Shown here in pieces: positions 35,345 to 45,943 of a DNA stretch of 64,000 bases. The translations under genes and the position numbers were made by a program. The first letter of the stretch is position 1. Each line of letters starts with the position of its first letter. Origin of the DNA: Rosa chinensis (lineage: Eukaryota > Streptophyta > Magnoliopsida > Rosales > Rosaceae); NCBI RefSeq assembly GCF_002994745.2, contig NC_037092.1:67245823-67309822 (forward strand), read 5' to 3'. Below the pieces are notes generated by a model. That model was given only the letters and a program-made list of their open reading frames with translations, did not search any database and was not told where the DNA came from.

Positions 35345-36660
35345 GGGTTTATTCAATGATGAGGGGGTCTAGTGTTCAAAGGATAAAGAGCTGAAGGAAG
35401 TCGTGCTTGGTTTTTTCCGGGGTCTTTTTGCTTCGTCTCATCCCCACAGGTTCCAGAATGTTTTAGAACCCTTGCCACAATTGATTACTGAGACAGATAA
35501 TGTTTCGCTAACTAGGGAGTTTGAAGCGGAGGAAGTCTACGGTGCAATTAAGGCCATGCATCCATCTAAGGCGCCTGGCCAAGATGGGTTCTCTCCATGC
35601 TTCTACCAAGCTTTCTGGGATCTAATTGGCGGCGATGTGGTAGAGGCGGTGCGCATATTTATTGGGTCAGAGGAGAAGAACCGAATTGTTAATGGGACGG
35701 TGGTAGCTTTGATCCCAATGGTTGATACTCCAAAATATATGCATCAACTGAGACCGATTAGCCTATGCAATGTACTCTACAAGATTGGGTCGAAGGTCCT
35801 GGCCAATCAACTGAAGCCTTTGTTGAATGGGTTGATTTCTCCTTTTCAAAGCGCCTTCGTCCCGGGGAGACTAATTTCAAATTACTCCCTCTTGGCGTTT
35901 GAGGTGTCCCATTGCTTGAAGCGACGTAGAAGCGGTAAGAAGCGGTATTGTGCTTTGAAACTTGACATGTCTAAAGCGTATGATAGAGTCGAATGGATTT
36001 TCTAGGAGGCAGTCATGATAAGGATGGGATTTTGTGCTTTGTGGATTAGATGGATCATGTGTTGCATGCAAATTGTCACATATTCTTTTATTGTTAATGG
36101 TGAGCCAAGGGGGAGTTTGGTACCATCTAGGGGCTTAAGACAAGGAGATGCTATTTCACCTTATCTTTTTCTCCTCTGTGCTGAGGCTCTATTGAGGTTG
36201 ATTATTCATGTTGAGGAAAGGGACAGGTTTCATGGGGTGGAGATTTGTAGAGGGGCTCCTAGTATTAGCCACCTATTCTTTGCCAATGACTCCTTCAGTT
36301 TCTTCAAGGCGGAAGTAGTGGATTGTTTAACTCTGAAGGACATTCTAAAAGAGTATGAGAACGCATCTTGACAACAGGTTAATTTGCAAAAGAGTTGTAT
36401 TTCTTTAAGTAAAAATGTTCCTTTCATGCTCCAAGAGATGTTAGCTGCAATACTTGGTGTTACTAGGGTGTAAAAGCATTATAAGTATCTCAGGTTACCA
36501 ACTGAGATTAGTTACTCGAAGGAGGAGGCATTTGTGTATTTGAATGAGAAAATCAGAAAACGTACTCAAGGGTGGAGGGAGAAGACATTGTCGGTAGCTG
36601 GAAGAGAAGTTCTAATTAAGGCAGTTGCACAAGCTATTTCTTAGTATGTCATGAGTTGTT
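35345..36660 (+). pseudogene. LINE-1 reverse transcriptase
   Basis: Fingers: AIKAMHPSKAPGQDGFSPCF and LRPISLCNVLYKIGSKVLAN, then ISPFQSAFVPGRLISNYSLL. Palm: ALKLDMSKAYDRVEWIF (motif A), SRGLRQGDAISPYLFLLCAE (motif B) and SHLFFANDSFSFFKAE (motif C, F-A-N-D, one catalytic aspartate lost). Stops lie at about 35370, 36003, 36369, 36471 and 36644. The parental enzyme made cDNA at the nicked target. Confidence 0.92.
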
Positions 36661-37600
36661 TTGAATTACCAAGCATCTTTGTGGCAACATGCATCAACTC
36701 ATGGCAAGGTTTTGGTGGGGGGGGTCGGAAAATGATATGAAAATACAGTGGGTTTCATGGGAGAAGTTGTGTCGTCCAAAGATGGAGGGAGGAATGGGGT
36801 TCAGAAACATGCTTTGTTTTAACTTAGCTCTCTTGGCTAAGCAAGGGTGGCGGTTGTTACAAAAGCCGGACTCTCTAATTGCACGGGTTCTAAAGGCTAA
36901 GTATTTTCCTCACTGCTCTTTCATGAAGGTGGATTTAATGAAGGGTGCTTTGTTTTCTTGGCATAGCATCATGGCGGGTAGGGAGGTGTTATGAACTGGT
37001 GTTAGATACCAAGTGGGTGATGGGAAGTCGATCTCTTTATGGAATGACCCGTGGCTGCCTATCCCAGTGTCTTTTAAGCCTTTCTCCCTAATAATGGATG
37101 GCACAGAGGACTAGGTGGTTGCCGATATTATTGATGACGAAAACAAGGAGCGGGCTTTGGAGCTGATAGAGGAACTCTTTACGAATGTAGAGGTCCAAAG
37201 AATTGCGGCTATCCCACTTAGTTTGAGGTAGACAACTGATACAATAATATGGCATTACGGTACAAAAGGGGCTTACAATGTTAAAAGTGGCTATCATGTG
37301 TTTCTCAACTCATAGCGACTGGAGGCAAGGGCGTCGACATCTTCTACAATTACAGGTGGACAACTCCGGAGTTATTGGGGTAGAATTTGGAAGATTGTTG
37401 TACCCCCACGAGTCAAAGTCTTCATTTGGTGCCTCCTGAATGGTGCTTTACCCACCAGGTCAGCTCTCTCTTCTAAGAGAGTATCATTATCTGATAATTG
37501 TTGTGTTTTTTGTTGCAAGTATGTGGAGACGGCAAAACATGTGTTTAAAGATTGTTTAGCAGTTCAATGTTTTTGGAACTTGTGTCCTTTGAAATTACAG
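36661..37600 (+). pseudogene. LINE-1 post-RT block and zinc-binding region
   Basis: MARFWWGGSENDMKIQWVSW and GGMGFRNMLCFNLALLAKQG (36689-36994) are the conserved plant LINE block. YQVGDGKSISLWNDPWLP follows after a stop, then VPPRVKVFIWCLLNGALPTR and FCCKYVETAKHVFKDC supply the zf-RVT C and H residues. Stops break it near 36992, 37113, 37228 and 37312. Confidence 0.85.
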
Positions 37601-37636
37601 CAAAGGGAACATATTGCGCATGACGTGAGGACATAG

Positions 37637-38120
37637 GTGTTTGACGTAATGGATGGGTTAGGGATTGACTTGTATGATTATTTTTTCATGGCTTTGTGGC
37701 TTATATGGAGTGAGAGAAATAGTATTGTTTGGAAAGGTGGCAGATTCCAACCCATGCATGTGATTGAATGGTGTAGACAGAGGGTGGAAGATTTCCAACA
37801 GTATCATCATAAAGCAGCGAGAAAAAAGCAGAGGGTTTTGACTAAGTGGGAGTGTCCTCCCACTGGAAGGCTAAAAATCAATATAGATGGTGCTTTCAGA
37901 GGGGAGTGTGGAGTTAGAGGCATTGGGGTGGTGGTTAGGGATGATTTGAGCATGGGAGCTGCAGCTTTAGCGAGGCCTTTTTTGCATGCAAACTCAGTCA
38001 TTAATATGGAAGATGAGGCGTGCAGAGCTGGTCTCCTTCTTGGTATACACCAAGGTTAGTCAGAAATTGACATCGAAAGTGATTTTGCCCTCCTGATTGC
38101 TGCTCTCAAGAGCTCATAGG
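37637..38120 (+). pseudogene. LINE-1 RNase H
   Basis: After FMALWLIWSERNSIVWKGG the RNase H reads WECPPTGRLKINIDGAFRGE (first catalytic D), GVRGIGVVVRDDLSMGAA, then EDEACRAGLLLGIHQG (E) and, after a stop, EIDIESDFALLIAALKSS (second D). The C-terminal N-x-x-A-H part is missing, because the frame ends where unrelated sequence begins near 38120. Confidence 0.88.
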
Positions 38121-39390
38121 TGAATTATTTGACACGCTATAAGTAAGCGCGCAATTTAACCCTGCATAGTGTAGTTGTCAGTATAGAATAAGTAGGGATT
38201 GTTCTAGCCGAGGATTGAGGGTACACATGTAATTGCATAAACAAATAAAAAATTAAAGTGCAAGGTGTTATTTACAAAAATAAAACAAAGAAAGAAATAT
38301 ATACAAGCAAACACAAATAACGGGGTTTTTAAGATTATAAAATTGAAAATTAAAATAAATAAAGAAAGAAAATGTAAAAATATATATACAAGGGTGGAAC
38401 GCAAGGAACAAATACCAAAACCACAATCATATGAATGAAATCCAATTACAATTCCTATAGATGAGAAAGAAGTTGACCATGTGAAACGTTAATAAGCAAA
38501 CGATTTCCCATATTTTACTTTTCTTTAATATTTAATCTAAATGAGAGCACCTAAATTAAACCTATTGAACATGCAATCATAGTCTAGAAAGCTAGCTAAT
38601 CAAGAACACATTCAACGCATGAAGAACAAAGAAAGGAGTTCATCTATTTGCAATCCTCCTTAATTGATTTCGACTTTTGTCCAAAGCTTTTACTACTTAT
38701 GATTTAGGTTCACAAAACTATTAGGTGAATTGTTTACCTAAATCTAGCTCCAATTACATGCATATATCCTAAGTTGGCCACCAAAGAACACACACATATA
38801 AAAGTTTTCTGTAATTCAAAAATCAAGCAATCTCACATAAGCAATATAGAAATCAACATATAGAAATCACAACTTTATTTCAAAACATATAAACGGGCTT
38901 TAAACTTTTCCCTTAACGTCATGTTAACTAGAATTCATAGCTCTACGAATCAGACAAAGGAAAACAAAAGAAAGTATGAAATATACCGTGAAAGATTGAT
39001 GACAAAACCTTGAGACGAAAAACTTGAAGATCCTTGAAAGCAAGCAATCTTCTAGGGACGACACAAGGGTGGATAGCGGCTAGGATCTTGATGTAATGCA
39101 TGACTTCTCCTCCTCCTTGGTTGAGACGCAGAACTTCTGAAGACTAGAGAATGGAGAAAAATTTTGTGTGTGAAATGGTGTGGTGCTTTTGGCTTCAAGA
39201 ATTGCTGCTATTTATAGTGGAATCCTCATTTCTTGTGATGCAATCATGGCCAATCATCTAGAGATGATTTCTCCTCCAAATTTCCTTGATTTTCTCATGA
39301 TAGAATCTTGAATTTTCTGATCTCTTTTCCCTTGAATAGTGACCGGATACATCCCAAATTTCCGGTTTCATGTCCCCCCCCCCCCCCCGA
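38121..39390 (-). other. Repeat block with a minus-strand promoter-like region
   Basis: No protein is seen. On the minus strand, ccactataaatagcagc (complement near 39205-39222) is a good TATA box, followed by leader-like sequence and a possible splice donor (cacggtatattt, about 38985). The opposite end (about 38145-38225: tagtgtagttgtcagtat, gattgttctagccgagg) resembles a repeat sequence common in plant genomes. A solo LTR or a non-coding retroelement on the minus strand fits best, but neither end nor target copy could be fixed. A C15 run lies at 39374-39388. Confidence 0.4.
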
Positions 39391-39483
39391 TTGCAAAATT
39401 TTAATATTAACATAATAAATGGAACTGGGTGCAAAAAAAAAAAAGTAACAGATTATTCAAATTAATAACCAAGATATATATTG

Positions 39484-39604
39484 GTTATTAATTTGGTGTT
39501 AGCTTAGTGGTTAGAGCACCCACTACCTATGTACGAAGTCATGGGTTCGAGTCACCATGGAGGCAGAAGTGAAACCCTTTGATCATCTTTAAAAAAAAAA
39601 AAAA
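39484..39604 (+). mobile_element. tRNA-derived SINE
   Basis: Box A is tagcttagtgg (about 39499-39510) and box B is gggttcgagtc (about 39543-39553), the two internal RNA polymerase III promoter parts. An A-rich tail lies at 39591-39604. A 17-bp direct repeat, aaccaagatatatattg, flanks it at 39467-39483 and 39605-39621. It is the same length (121 bases) as the SINE at 14547 but of different sequence, so a second family. Confidence 0.9.
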
Positions 39605-40774
39605 AACCAAGATATATATTGAATCAATAACATAGAATAACAAACTCTAATGTTTATATTTCTTACCTCATGTTTGCGCCATTTTGCCATTGGAACTAAA
39701 CCCGTTGTGTGAACAATGGTTGATTTATCCTGATTAGTTTTGTTTCTTTCTTTCACTCATCTCCTGTGAAAAACATCAATGAATGAGAAAAGTCTCAAGG
39801 GATTATAAAACAGAAGAAAACTAGTATATTTAGTTACCTGCCATTCAGGTTTCAACCAACTGGGGCCACACATTTTGCTCTATTTCTTTTGGTCAATTAG
39901 CATAACAAGCTACAGCGGTTTTATGCTTTTTAAAAATGTTATTCCTTATTGCGCTCATCCAATCGGGATATCGATTTTCAATATGTTTTTCAAATGCATT
40001 CTTATTCTTTACATCTTCTTCAAAGCATGTTAATTTGAAGTTACATTCTTACCAACGTTCATACACCCTGGTCAAGTTCTTTCTTTGCTTTTTGTATTGA
40101 GGCCATGTCGTACATGGCCTACCAGTCAGCTCTTGCTAGAAGAGTGGGAATATTACAGGTGTTGCTTGAGGGGTTATGATCCTGATAACAGCCCCAACAT
40201 TTAATTTGAACAAATATTAATGTCCTTAGTGCCATATATATACAATCCAAAAGAAAAAAGAAAAAGGAAAAAAAAAAAAAACTAAATTTGAAGAAAAGAA
40301 TACGAAATTGTTGAAATACCTTCCATCATGTATATTAGCTAGCATGCCATGTCCCTTTTCACCCTTAGCTCCCCCTCTACCTTTCTTCTTCGGAGGACCT
40401 GTACCTGATAAAAAGTTGATTAGAATATTTGACTTGGACTAAAATAAAAAGGCAAGGAAAAAAATACCAAGGAACACATATACACATTACCTGTTGCATT
40501 TGAAGGTTGAGACAAAGAACCTGTCTCTTCAGTTTCTTGTTCTTCATTGTCATTAGAAGGTGTAATACTATCTGTGCTTAATGGTCTTTTGCGACTCTGT
40601 GCTTTCTTTGCAATGACTAGATATGTATTACAAATAGAAAAATCCTTAGTGAAAGGCAGGGGTTATAATATGAAGAACAATTTTACAGGAATTTACGCTG
40701 CCACTTTGAAGACAAAAAAAAAAAAAAACATAAGAAAACATGACAGGTGTTTCACTAACATTGACTAGTGTACT

Positions 40775-41067
40775 GGTATCTTGTGTTATGCTAAATGGCC
40801 TATATATTGTGACCTTTTTTTTTTTTTTTTTGCCATAACTAGTACATATTCCATGACAAATAGAAAAATTAATATTGAAGGTCATGAGGAGTTGTAGTAT
40901 TAAAGAATAATTTTAAAAGAATATGTTCTGCAACCCTGCAGAAAAAAAAGGTAAGGAAAAAAAAAATTAATAGTCTGTTGTTTTTCATTATCAATGATCA
41001 ATGTAGTGATATCTTCTGTTCCGCTGACTACCGTTTTACGACCTATTGCATTCTTTTCCATAACTAC
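40775..41067. repeat. Duplicated CACTA exon segment, copy A
   Basis: This stretch, from ggtatcttgtgtt to ccataactac, recurs at about 42260-42552 with few changes. The copies are separated by a GC-rich block (41068-42259) lying exactly between them. Confidence 0.85.
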
Positions 41068-42259
41068 TAGGGGTGGGCGCGGTGCGGTGCGGATCGGTGT
41101 TAGGCCAAAACCGCAAACAAACCGCTTCATTCGGTTGTGCAATATTCAAAACCGCAACCGCATTTTCAAAAACCACACCGCTTAGTTCGGTTACACCATT
41201 TTCCGGTGCGGTGCGGATTGGTTTATGTTGTGTTCGGCTTTCATATAATATGTTCATTAAATGAGAGTCAAATAACCTATTCTCTATCTATCTCATTAGA
41301 GAATTATCCTGTTCTCTTTTCATCCAAGCCGGCAACATTATCATTAAGTTGTAGTGTGTTGATTGGATTGGTTGCGCCATGTCCTCTGTTGAAGACCATT
41401 GGTTTCATATGCATATGAAATATTTCAAAATTCAGAAGGCTGTTGCATATACCAAATCGAAACAAATGCAATCAAACATTCAAACTTACATCCAATTTTC
41501 AAACAATTTAACAAGAAGAAAACGAGAAACAAACGCAAATAACATTTCAAAAGATATCAACCGTGCTTAGAAACCAAATCGCCCCCAGAAACATACAAAG
41601 AAATTAACTTCATACTCTTATTCTAAGCAGTGATAACAAAACCAAATCAAGCTAATGCTCATTACCAAATCAGGCTGATACTCTCATGCTTATTAACAAA
41701 TCAAGCTGATGATCTCATGCCCATTTGAAGGACTGAAGAAGCAAGCAAGTAAGAACTGAAATAACAGAAGCAAGCTAAACCCAAAATCAATTCGAAGTCG
41801 AAGTCAAAATCAAGCTAAGCCAATACCGATTCCATCCAGAGATGAGATAAGAAGACGTCCTCGATCGGAGTTAGTTGGCGTCGGCGTCTTCAGTCGGCGT
41901 TCGACGAATGTGAGTCGAGAGAGAAGAGCGACTGTATTGCTCTGAGTTGAGAGAGATGAGGGAGGCTGAGTCAAAATGAGGGGTTGAGTGGCTTAACTTA
42001 AGGTTTTCTTCTATGAGAGTAATCAGGTGTAACGAGAAGTATGTGCAACCTGATTTCCACCAATTAGAATTCGACAACTATCAAAATAATATTAATATAA
42101 ATAAAAATATTAATTTAAAAAAATATTAATTATTCACTGAACCCGCTTCCAAACCGGAGAAATCCGGTCTGGTTCGGTCAAGTCATTTTTCCCCCTTATT
42201 TCATCCGGTTCGGTCCCCAAACCGGTTTTTCCGGCCGGTTCGGCCGGTTTTGGACCTCG
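41068..42259. mobile_element. hAT-like GC-rich block between duplicated segments
   Basis: The left end taggggtgggcgcggtgcgg and repeated aaccgcaaaccgc words look like the ends of non-autonomous hAT elements in plants. The right part (42140-42255) is made of repeated ccggttcgg/aaccggtt words but does not complement the left end, so the block may be truncated or two elements. The interior (41300-42110) is AT-rich and without a recognisable protein. Confidence 0.45.
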
Positions 42260-42552
42260 GGTATCTTGTGTTCTGCTAAATGGCCTATGTATTGTGACCT
42301 TTTTTTTTCTTTTTTTTTTGCCATAGCTAGTACATATTCCATGACAAATAGAAAAATTAATATTGAAGGTCATGAGGAGTTGTAGCATTAAAGAATAATT
42401 TTAAAAGAATATGTTCTGCAACTCTGCAGAAAAAAAATGTAAGGAAAAAAAATTAATAGTCTATTGTTTTTCATTATCAGTGATCAATGTAGTGATATCT
42501 TCTGTTCCGCTGACTGCCGTTTTGTGACCTATTGCTTTCTTTGCCATAACTA
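42260..42552. repeat. Duplicated CACTA exon segment, copy A'
   Basis: Second copy of 40775-41067. It continues on the right into normal CACTA sequence. Confidence 0.85.
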
Positions 42553-42744
42553 CAACACACATTCATTACAAAAATAGACAATGAAAGCTTAAATAATATT
42601 TCATATCAATCAAGATTTTTAGTTTGATCAAAGTAAAGTTAGTAAAGAAACAACTAACACAATTTTTATTTATTGCAACTTGAATTGAAAAATAAAAAAC
42701 AGATCCAAAACAGCAATCAATAACAGCAAAATCATATGAATAAT

Positions 42745-42988
42745 TGCTATAATTCTCTATTCCAAATCTTCGTCCTCATTTTGATTATCATGTGTGTAAC
42801 CATGCTGAGCTTCTTCTTCTTGAGATGGTTCCCTTCATTTGTAGGCATCTCAAAAAGGTTTCCAGGTTTTGTTTCCACCACAACACTCCATGTTCTATTT
42901 TTGATTTCCTAAATGTAATAAACTTGAGTTGCATGGTCAGCTAGCACAAATGGTTCATCAGTATTCAACTTGGCTCGTGTATTAACAC
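42745..42988 (-). pseudogene. CACTA TNPD transposase, DUF4216 C-terminal end
   Basis: The minus strand reads VNTRAKLNTDEPFVLADHAT, then QVYYI, a stop, EIKNRTWSVVVETKPGNLFE and an acidic end. This matches the DUF4216 region of plant En/Spm transposases (E-P-F-V-L-A ... Q-V-x-Y ... W-x-V-V). It is split from its upstream half (45944 onward) by the Harbinger-like element. With one tta kept, the frame is continuous (DRYGIV then SVNTRA). Confidence 0.85.
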
Positions 42989-42991
42989 TTA

Positions 42992-45940
42992 GGCCTCGTT
43001 TGGTTCACAGAAGGGAAATCAATTCCCTTGTCTTTCCAGTGGGGAAGGGAAACTAAAGTTCTTATCAGGTTTCCTTTCCTGTGTTTGGTAAAGCAGAGAA
43101 AACATCCAGGAAAGAACATTTGATTTCCCTTCCCGTGTTTGGTTGGTGAAAGAAAGGAAAGTAAAAATATAGCTATGTTTAATAATACCCTTGTATTTTG
43201 AAATAAAAACAACATCATAAAAATTCAAAAGTACACCAATTTTTCAACAAGAGAGGGAATTTGCTGTCATGTGAAGATCCAAAACAACAATCTGGAATAG
43301 ATTTTCAGAACTGCCAAGGGTACTCAAGCAATCAAACCTCAGAGAAACAGTACTGACTTAATAGCCAAGTTTCTGGAGCAGTTTAGTGGTCGTAGTCCTG
43401 TTTACATTATCATCATCTGCTACTACAACCCGGAGTCCTCTGAACTCTGAATTGGAATCTGGTTGCTCCAATAGACTTCCAGCGACATACATAGCTTTCC
43501 CTAAAGAATGAAGAATTTGAAACCTGAGAACAAGTGTCATGCATTCTGCAAGATTGATTGGGTTCATGGACATCCATATATTGCCTTGCATCATCTGCAG
43601 AAAATTTGTCACAAAAGATTCATAAGTTGCCAACTTTCTGAGATGATATATTCTGTTCATACATTGTATTCTCACATCAATTCAAATTCCATAAATAAAC
43701 CTTAAACAGAGTACTGGACAGATGGGGACAAACTTAACAAGTTGAAAGAAAAAGGGGGGTATTCATCAGACAAAGATGCAAGCTGAAGGAGCTATTGTTC
43801 ATATTTTCAGAAACCTTTCTGAAATTTGTTGTAGAAAGATATGATGCAATATGTTTTCCAACAGCTTCAAATGCAAAGAGCATACTGATTTATAAAATGA
43901 AATGCTTATTATACATAATAAATAAATAACGTCACCAATATGAGCATATTGTCAATTACTAGCTCCTATGATTCTAATAAACATCAATTAACTGGTAAAC
44001 TGTAAATTTGAGCATCATACTTTTCACTAGATACGAAGTGCAGATGATATTTTACAAGCAAATAGGTCAGAATTGACTTGGAGATTTATAACATGTCCCC
44101 TATCCCTGTACTTAAGATATTATCTACTCCACATGCCTTATCAAAGTTTAGACACTTTAAGGCTTACTTGAATAAAGAAAGCAATGGCAATTCTAGAGTT
44201 GATAAAGACTATATGAAAGTCTATTATGAGTAGACAAACTTGCATGGACTCGAATTAACGTAGCAATGAATTGGATTTAATGATAATATATAGGAAGTGT
44301 AGTAAAGCTAATATTATTATATAGCTGTGACTGTAGTTCTAATATTACTTTGCTTTGCAGAAGCAAATACATATATTTTCTTCATATTCCTAAAAGATAC
44401 GCCAGATTAAAAGTCATATATGTAAAAAAGAAATTACTTGCACTAAAAACTGGCATTACAATGATTTTCTGCGATGGTGCTACCCCAATATAGTGGTCTG
44501 ACTTCTGAGCAACAAATACAATACAACTCAAAATCTTACAAAAGTAAACAAAAGTCAGATGAACTCATGAACATCTGTAGTACGTACCTGGACAATCTTT
44601 TTGCAAATGCTGAAGCTCAAGCCTTCTTAATTTCATTGTTGTTGTTCCTCCTACTAGCATAATCAATGATCAACGATACTCCACTGAAGCTGAAAATGCC
44701 TCATCTCCAGTGGGAACCTTCCATTATCTTTTGTTGACATCTCCATGACATCAGTTACAAAAGTGTAGAGAACATAGCTAGTTTTTTTACCATGGTGTCT
44801 ATAATAATCCTCTTTTCAGAAACATTAGCATCCATCATAAAATCTTGATTCAAAACCTCATCCATATCTAGTCAATACCATAGTATAAAGTTCAAAATAG
44901 ATAATAGCCTTATATTGATAAGAAGTTCAAAATAGATCATAGTCTTTTATAAAAGTTCAAAATATCTAGATCATTACTTGAGTCATCATGTTGTCCTAGG
45001 ATCAAAACAAAAGAAAACTCAAGCCAACATTAATCTCCAGCATCCATCTCTCTAACAGCCAAGAAGTTTATGAATCCATTGACTTTTGAGGTTGTCTGGC
45101 AAACTGAACAAGAGGTCAATTTTGGAGTCATCACCAATAATTGCAGCAGCAGCTTCTATTACATCATAGCCTTCATCATAATTCCAAACTTTCAATAGAA
45201 CAATATTATTGACAATTACGGCACAACCCAAATGCAAGAAGCTAAATTTCACTCAATTTCAAACATACCCACACGATTCCAATCAATTCTCAATTCACAC
45301 ACAGATAGAAACACACCAAATTAAGAGAGTCCAATTATATTATGAACAAGATTAGAGAGCTGAGGCCTAACCTTTGATCACTTGGGAGAGATAAGGCTGA
45401 TTGCAGAAGAAGAGTGAATCGAATGAAAGCTGAAGAAGAAGTAACAAATCATATACCAATCAGAAAAAGACATAGGTAATGAATTTATATATCATACATA
45501 CCTGAATTAATGAAACCTGTTGTATGAGACGGATGAGAACAGATGAATTCTTTGTGAGTGAAGATGATCCAATTCGTCTCCCTTGATATAGAGCTTTTGG
45601 AATGTGTCAGTGTGACTTTATAAGTGATGAAAAAGGCGCAAAACAGAGGCGCGAATGAGGCATGACTTTGGAACCGATGAAATAGGCATAGATTGCGAGG
45701 AGATTCAATGGGTAAATTTGGCAATTGTATATTTGAGCAGGGTTATTATTGTCCAAAATTGCAGTCATAAATGCTGGGAAAGAAGAGGGGAAAATCAATC
45801 CCATGAGTCTTGAGTGGAATGACATTCCCTCCAATTTTCCCCTCTGTCAGGAAAGTGCTTCCAGATTTTGTGGTTACCAAACAAAGGAAAGGAAAGACTT
45901 TCCTTTCCTGATGCCTCAAATCCATGAACCAAACATGGCC
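42992..45940. mobile_element. PIF/Harbinger-like element carrying a captured host gene piece
   Basis: The ends ggcctcgtttggttca and tgaaccaaacatggcc form an imperfect 16-bp terminal inverted repeat. They are flanked by tta at 42989-42991 and 45941-45943, the target preference of PIF/Harbinger. Subterminal g-g-g-a-a-a-g words occur at both ends. The insertion splits the DUF4216 exon of the CACTA element, and removing it with one tta restores that frame. No complete transposase is seen. Inside lies an ethylene-receptor fragment (43268-43594 plus adjoining intron). Open frames such as 45052-45252 (minus) have no recognised domain. Confidence 0.82.
43268..43680 (-). pseudogene. Ethylene receptor (ETR2/EIN4-like) fragment: end of kinase-like domain and receiver
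   Basis: The exon starts at 43594 after a splice acceptor (ttttctgcag). It reads MMQGNIWMSMNPINLAECMT and LVLRFQILHSLGKAM, then FRGLRVVVADDDNVNRTTTT and KLLQKLGY. After one stop it continues in frame as VSTVSLRFDCLSTLG and FQIVVLDLHM. This is the end of the histidine-kinase-like part and the first two-thirds of the receiver domain of subfamily-2 ethylene receptors, with the acidic pocket D-D-D and the phospho-acceptor D of V-L-D-L. Upstream sequence is intron-like, so capture was from DNA. The native protein is an ER-membrane hormone receptor. This piece lacks the sensor and the C-terminal end. Confidence 0.85.
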
Positions 45941-45943
45941 TTA

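Larger units (their letters stand above)
26413..39444 (+). mobile_element. L1-type LINE ('LINE-1'), decayed, split by a copia element
   Basis: Order on the plus strand: an ORF1-like region (26413-27370), endonuclease (27371-28110), RT first part (28259-28533), the copia insertion, RT (35345-36650), the RT C-terminal part and zinc region (36680-37600), RNase H (37637-38120), a foreign repeat block (about 38120-39390), and a 3' end with aataaa (39405) and A12 (39433-39444). A possible 8-bp target duplication taacagat lies at 26405-26412 and 39446-39453. It sits between CACTA exons on the opposite strand. The ends are less certain than the content. Confidence 0.75.
39640..42560 (-). pseudogene. 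CACTA TNPA-like protein, upstream exons
   Basis: From right to left on the minus strand: repeated short exons starting near tag|ttatggcaaagaaa and reading VMAKKAIGHKTAVSGTEDIT (42552-42480), a copy at 42325-42260, TGPPKKKGRGGAKGEKGHGM (about 40410-40320), and GRPCTTWPQYKKQRKNLTRV with KHIENRYPDWMSAIRNNIFK (about 40120-39880), the Transposase_24 family region. Duplicate exons occur at 41062-40990, 40845-40760 and 40617-40492. Stops occur (for example ERW*ECNF). It continues after the LINE at 26345. Confidence 0.7.

Noticed and set aside
39484..39604. Functional tRNA gene
   Set aside because: It has boxes A and B but no cloverleaf or acceptor pairing. The A tail and target copies show it is a SINE.
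45052..45252. 66-codon frame in the Harbinger-like element as a transposase part
   Set aside because: No DDE or Myb-like motif could be seen. Left as unassigned interior.
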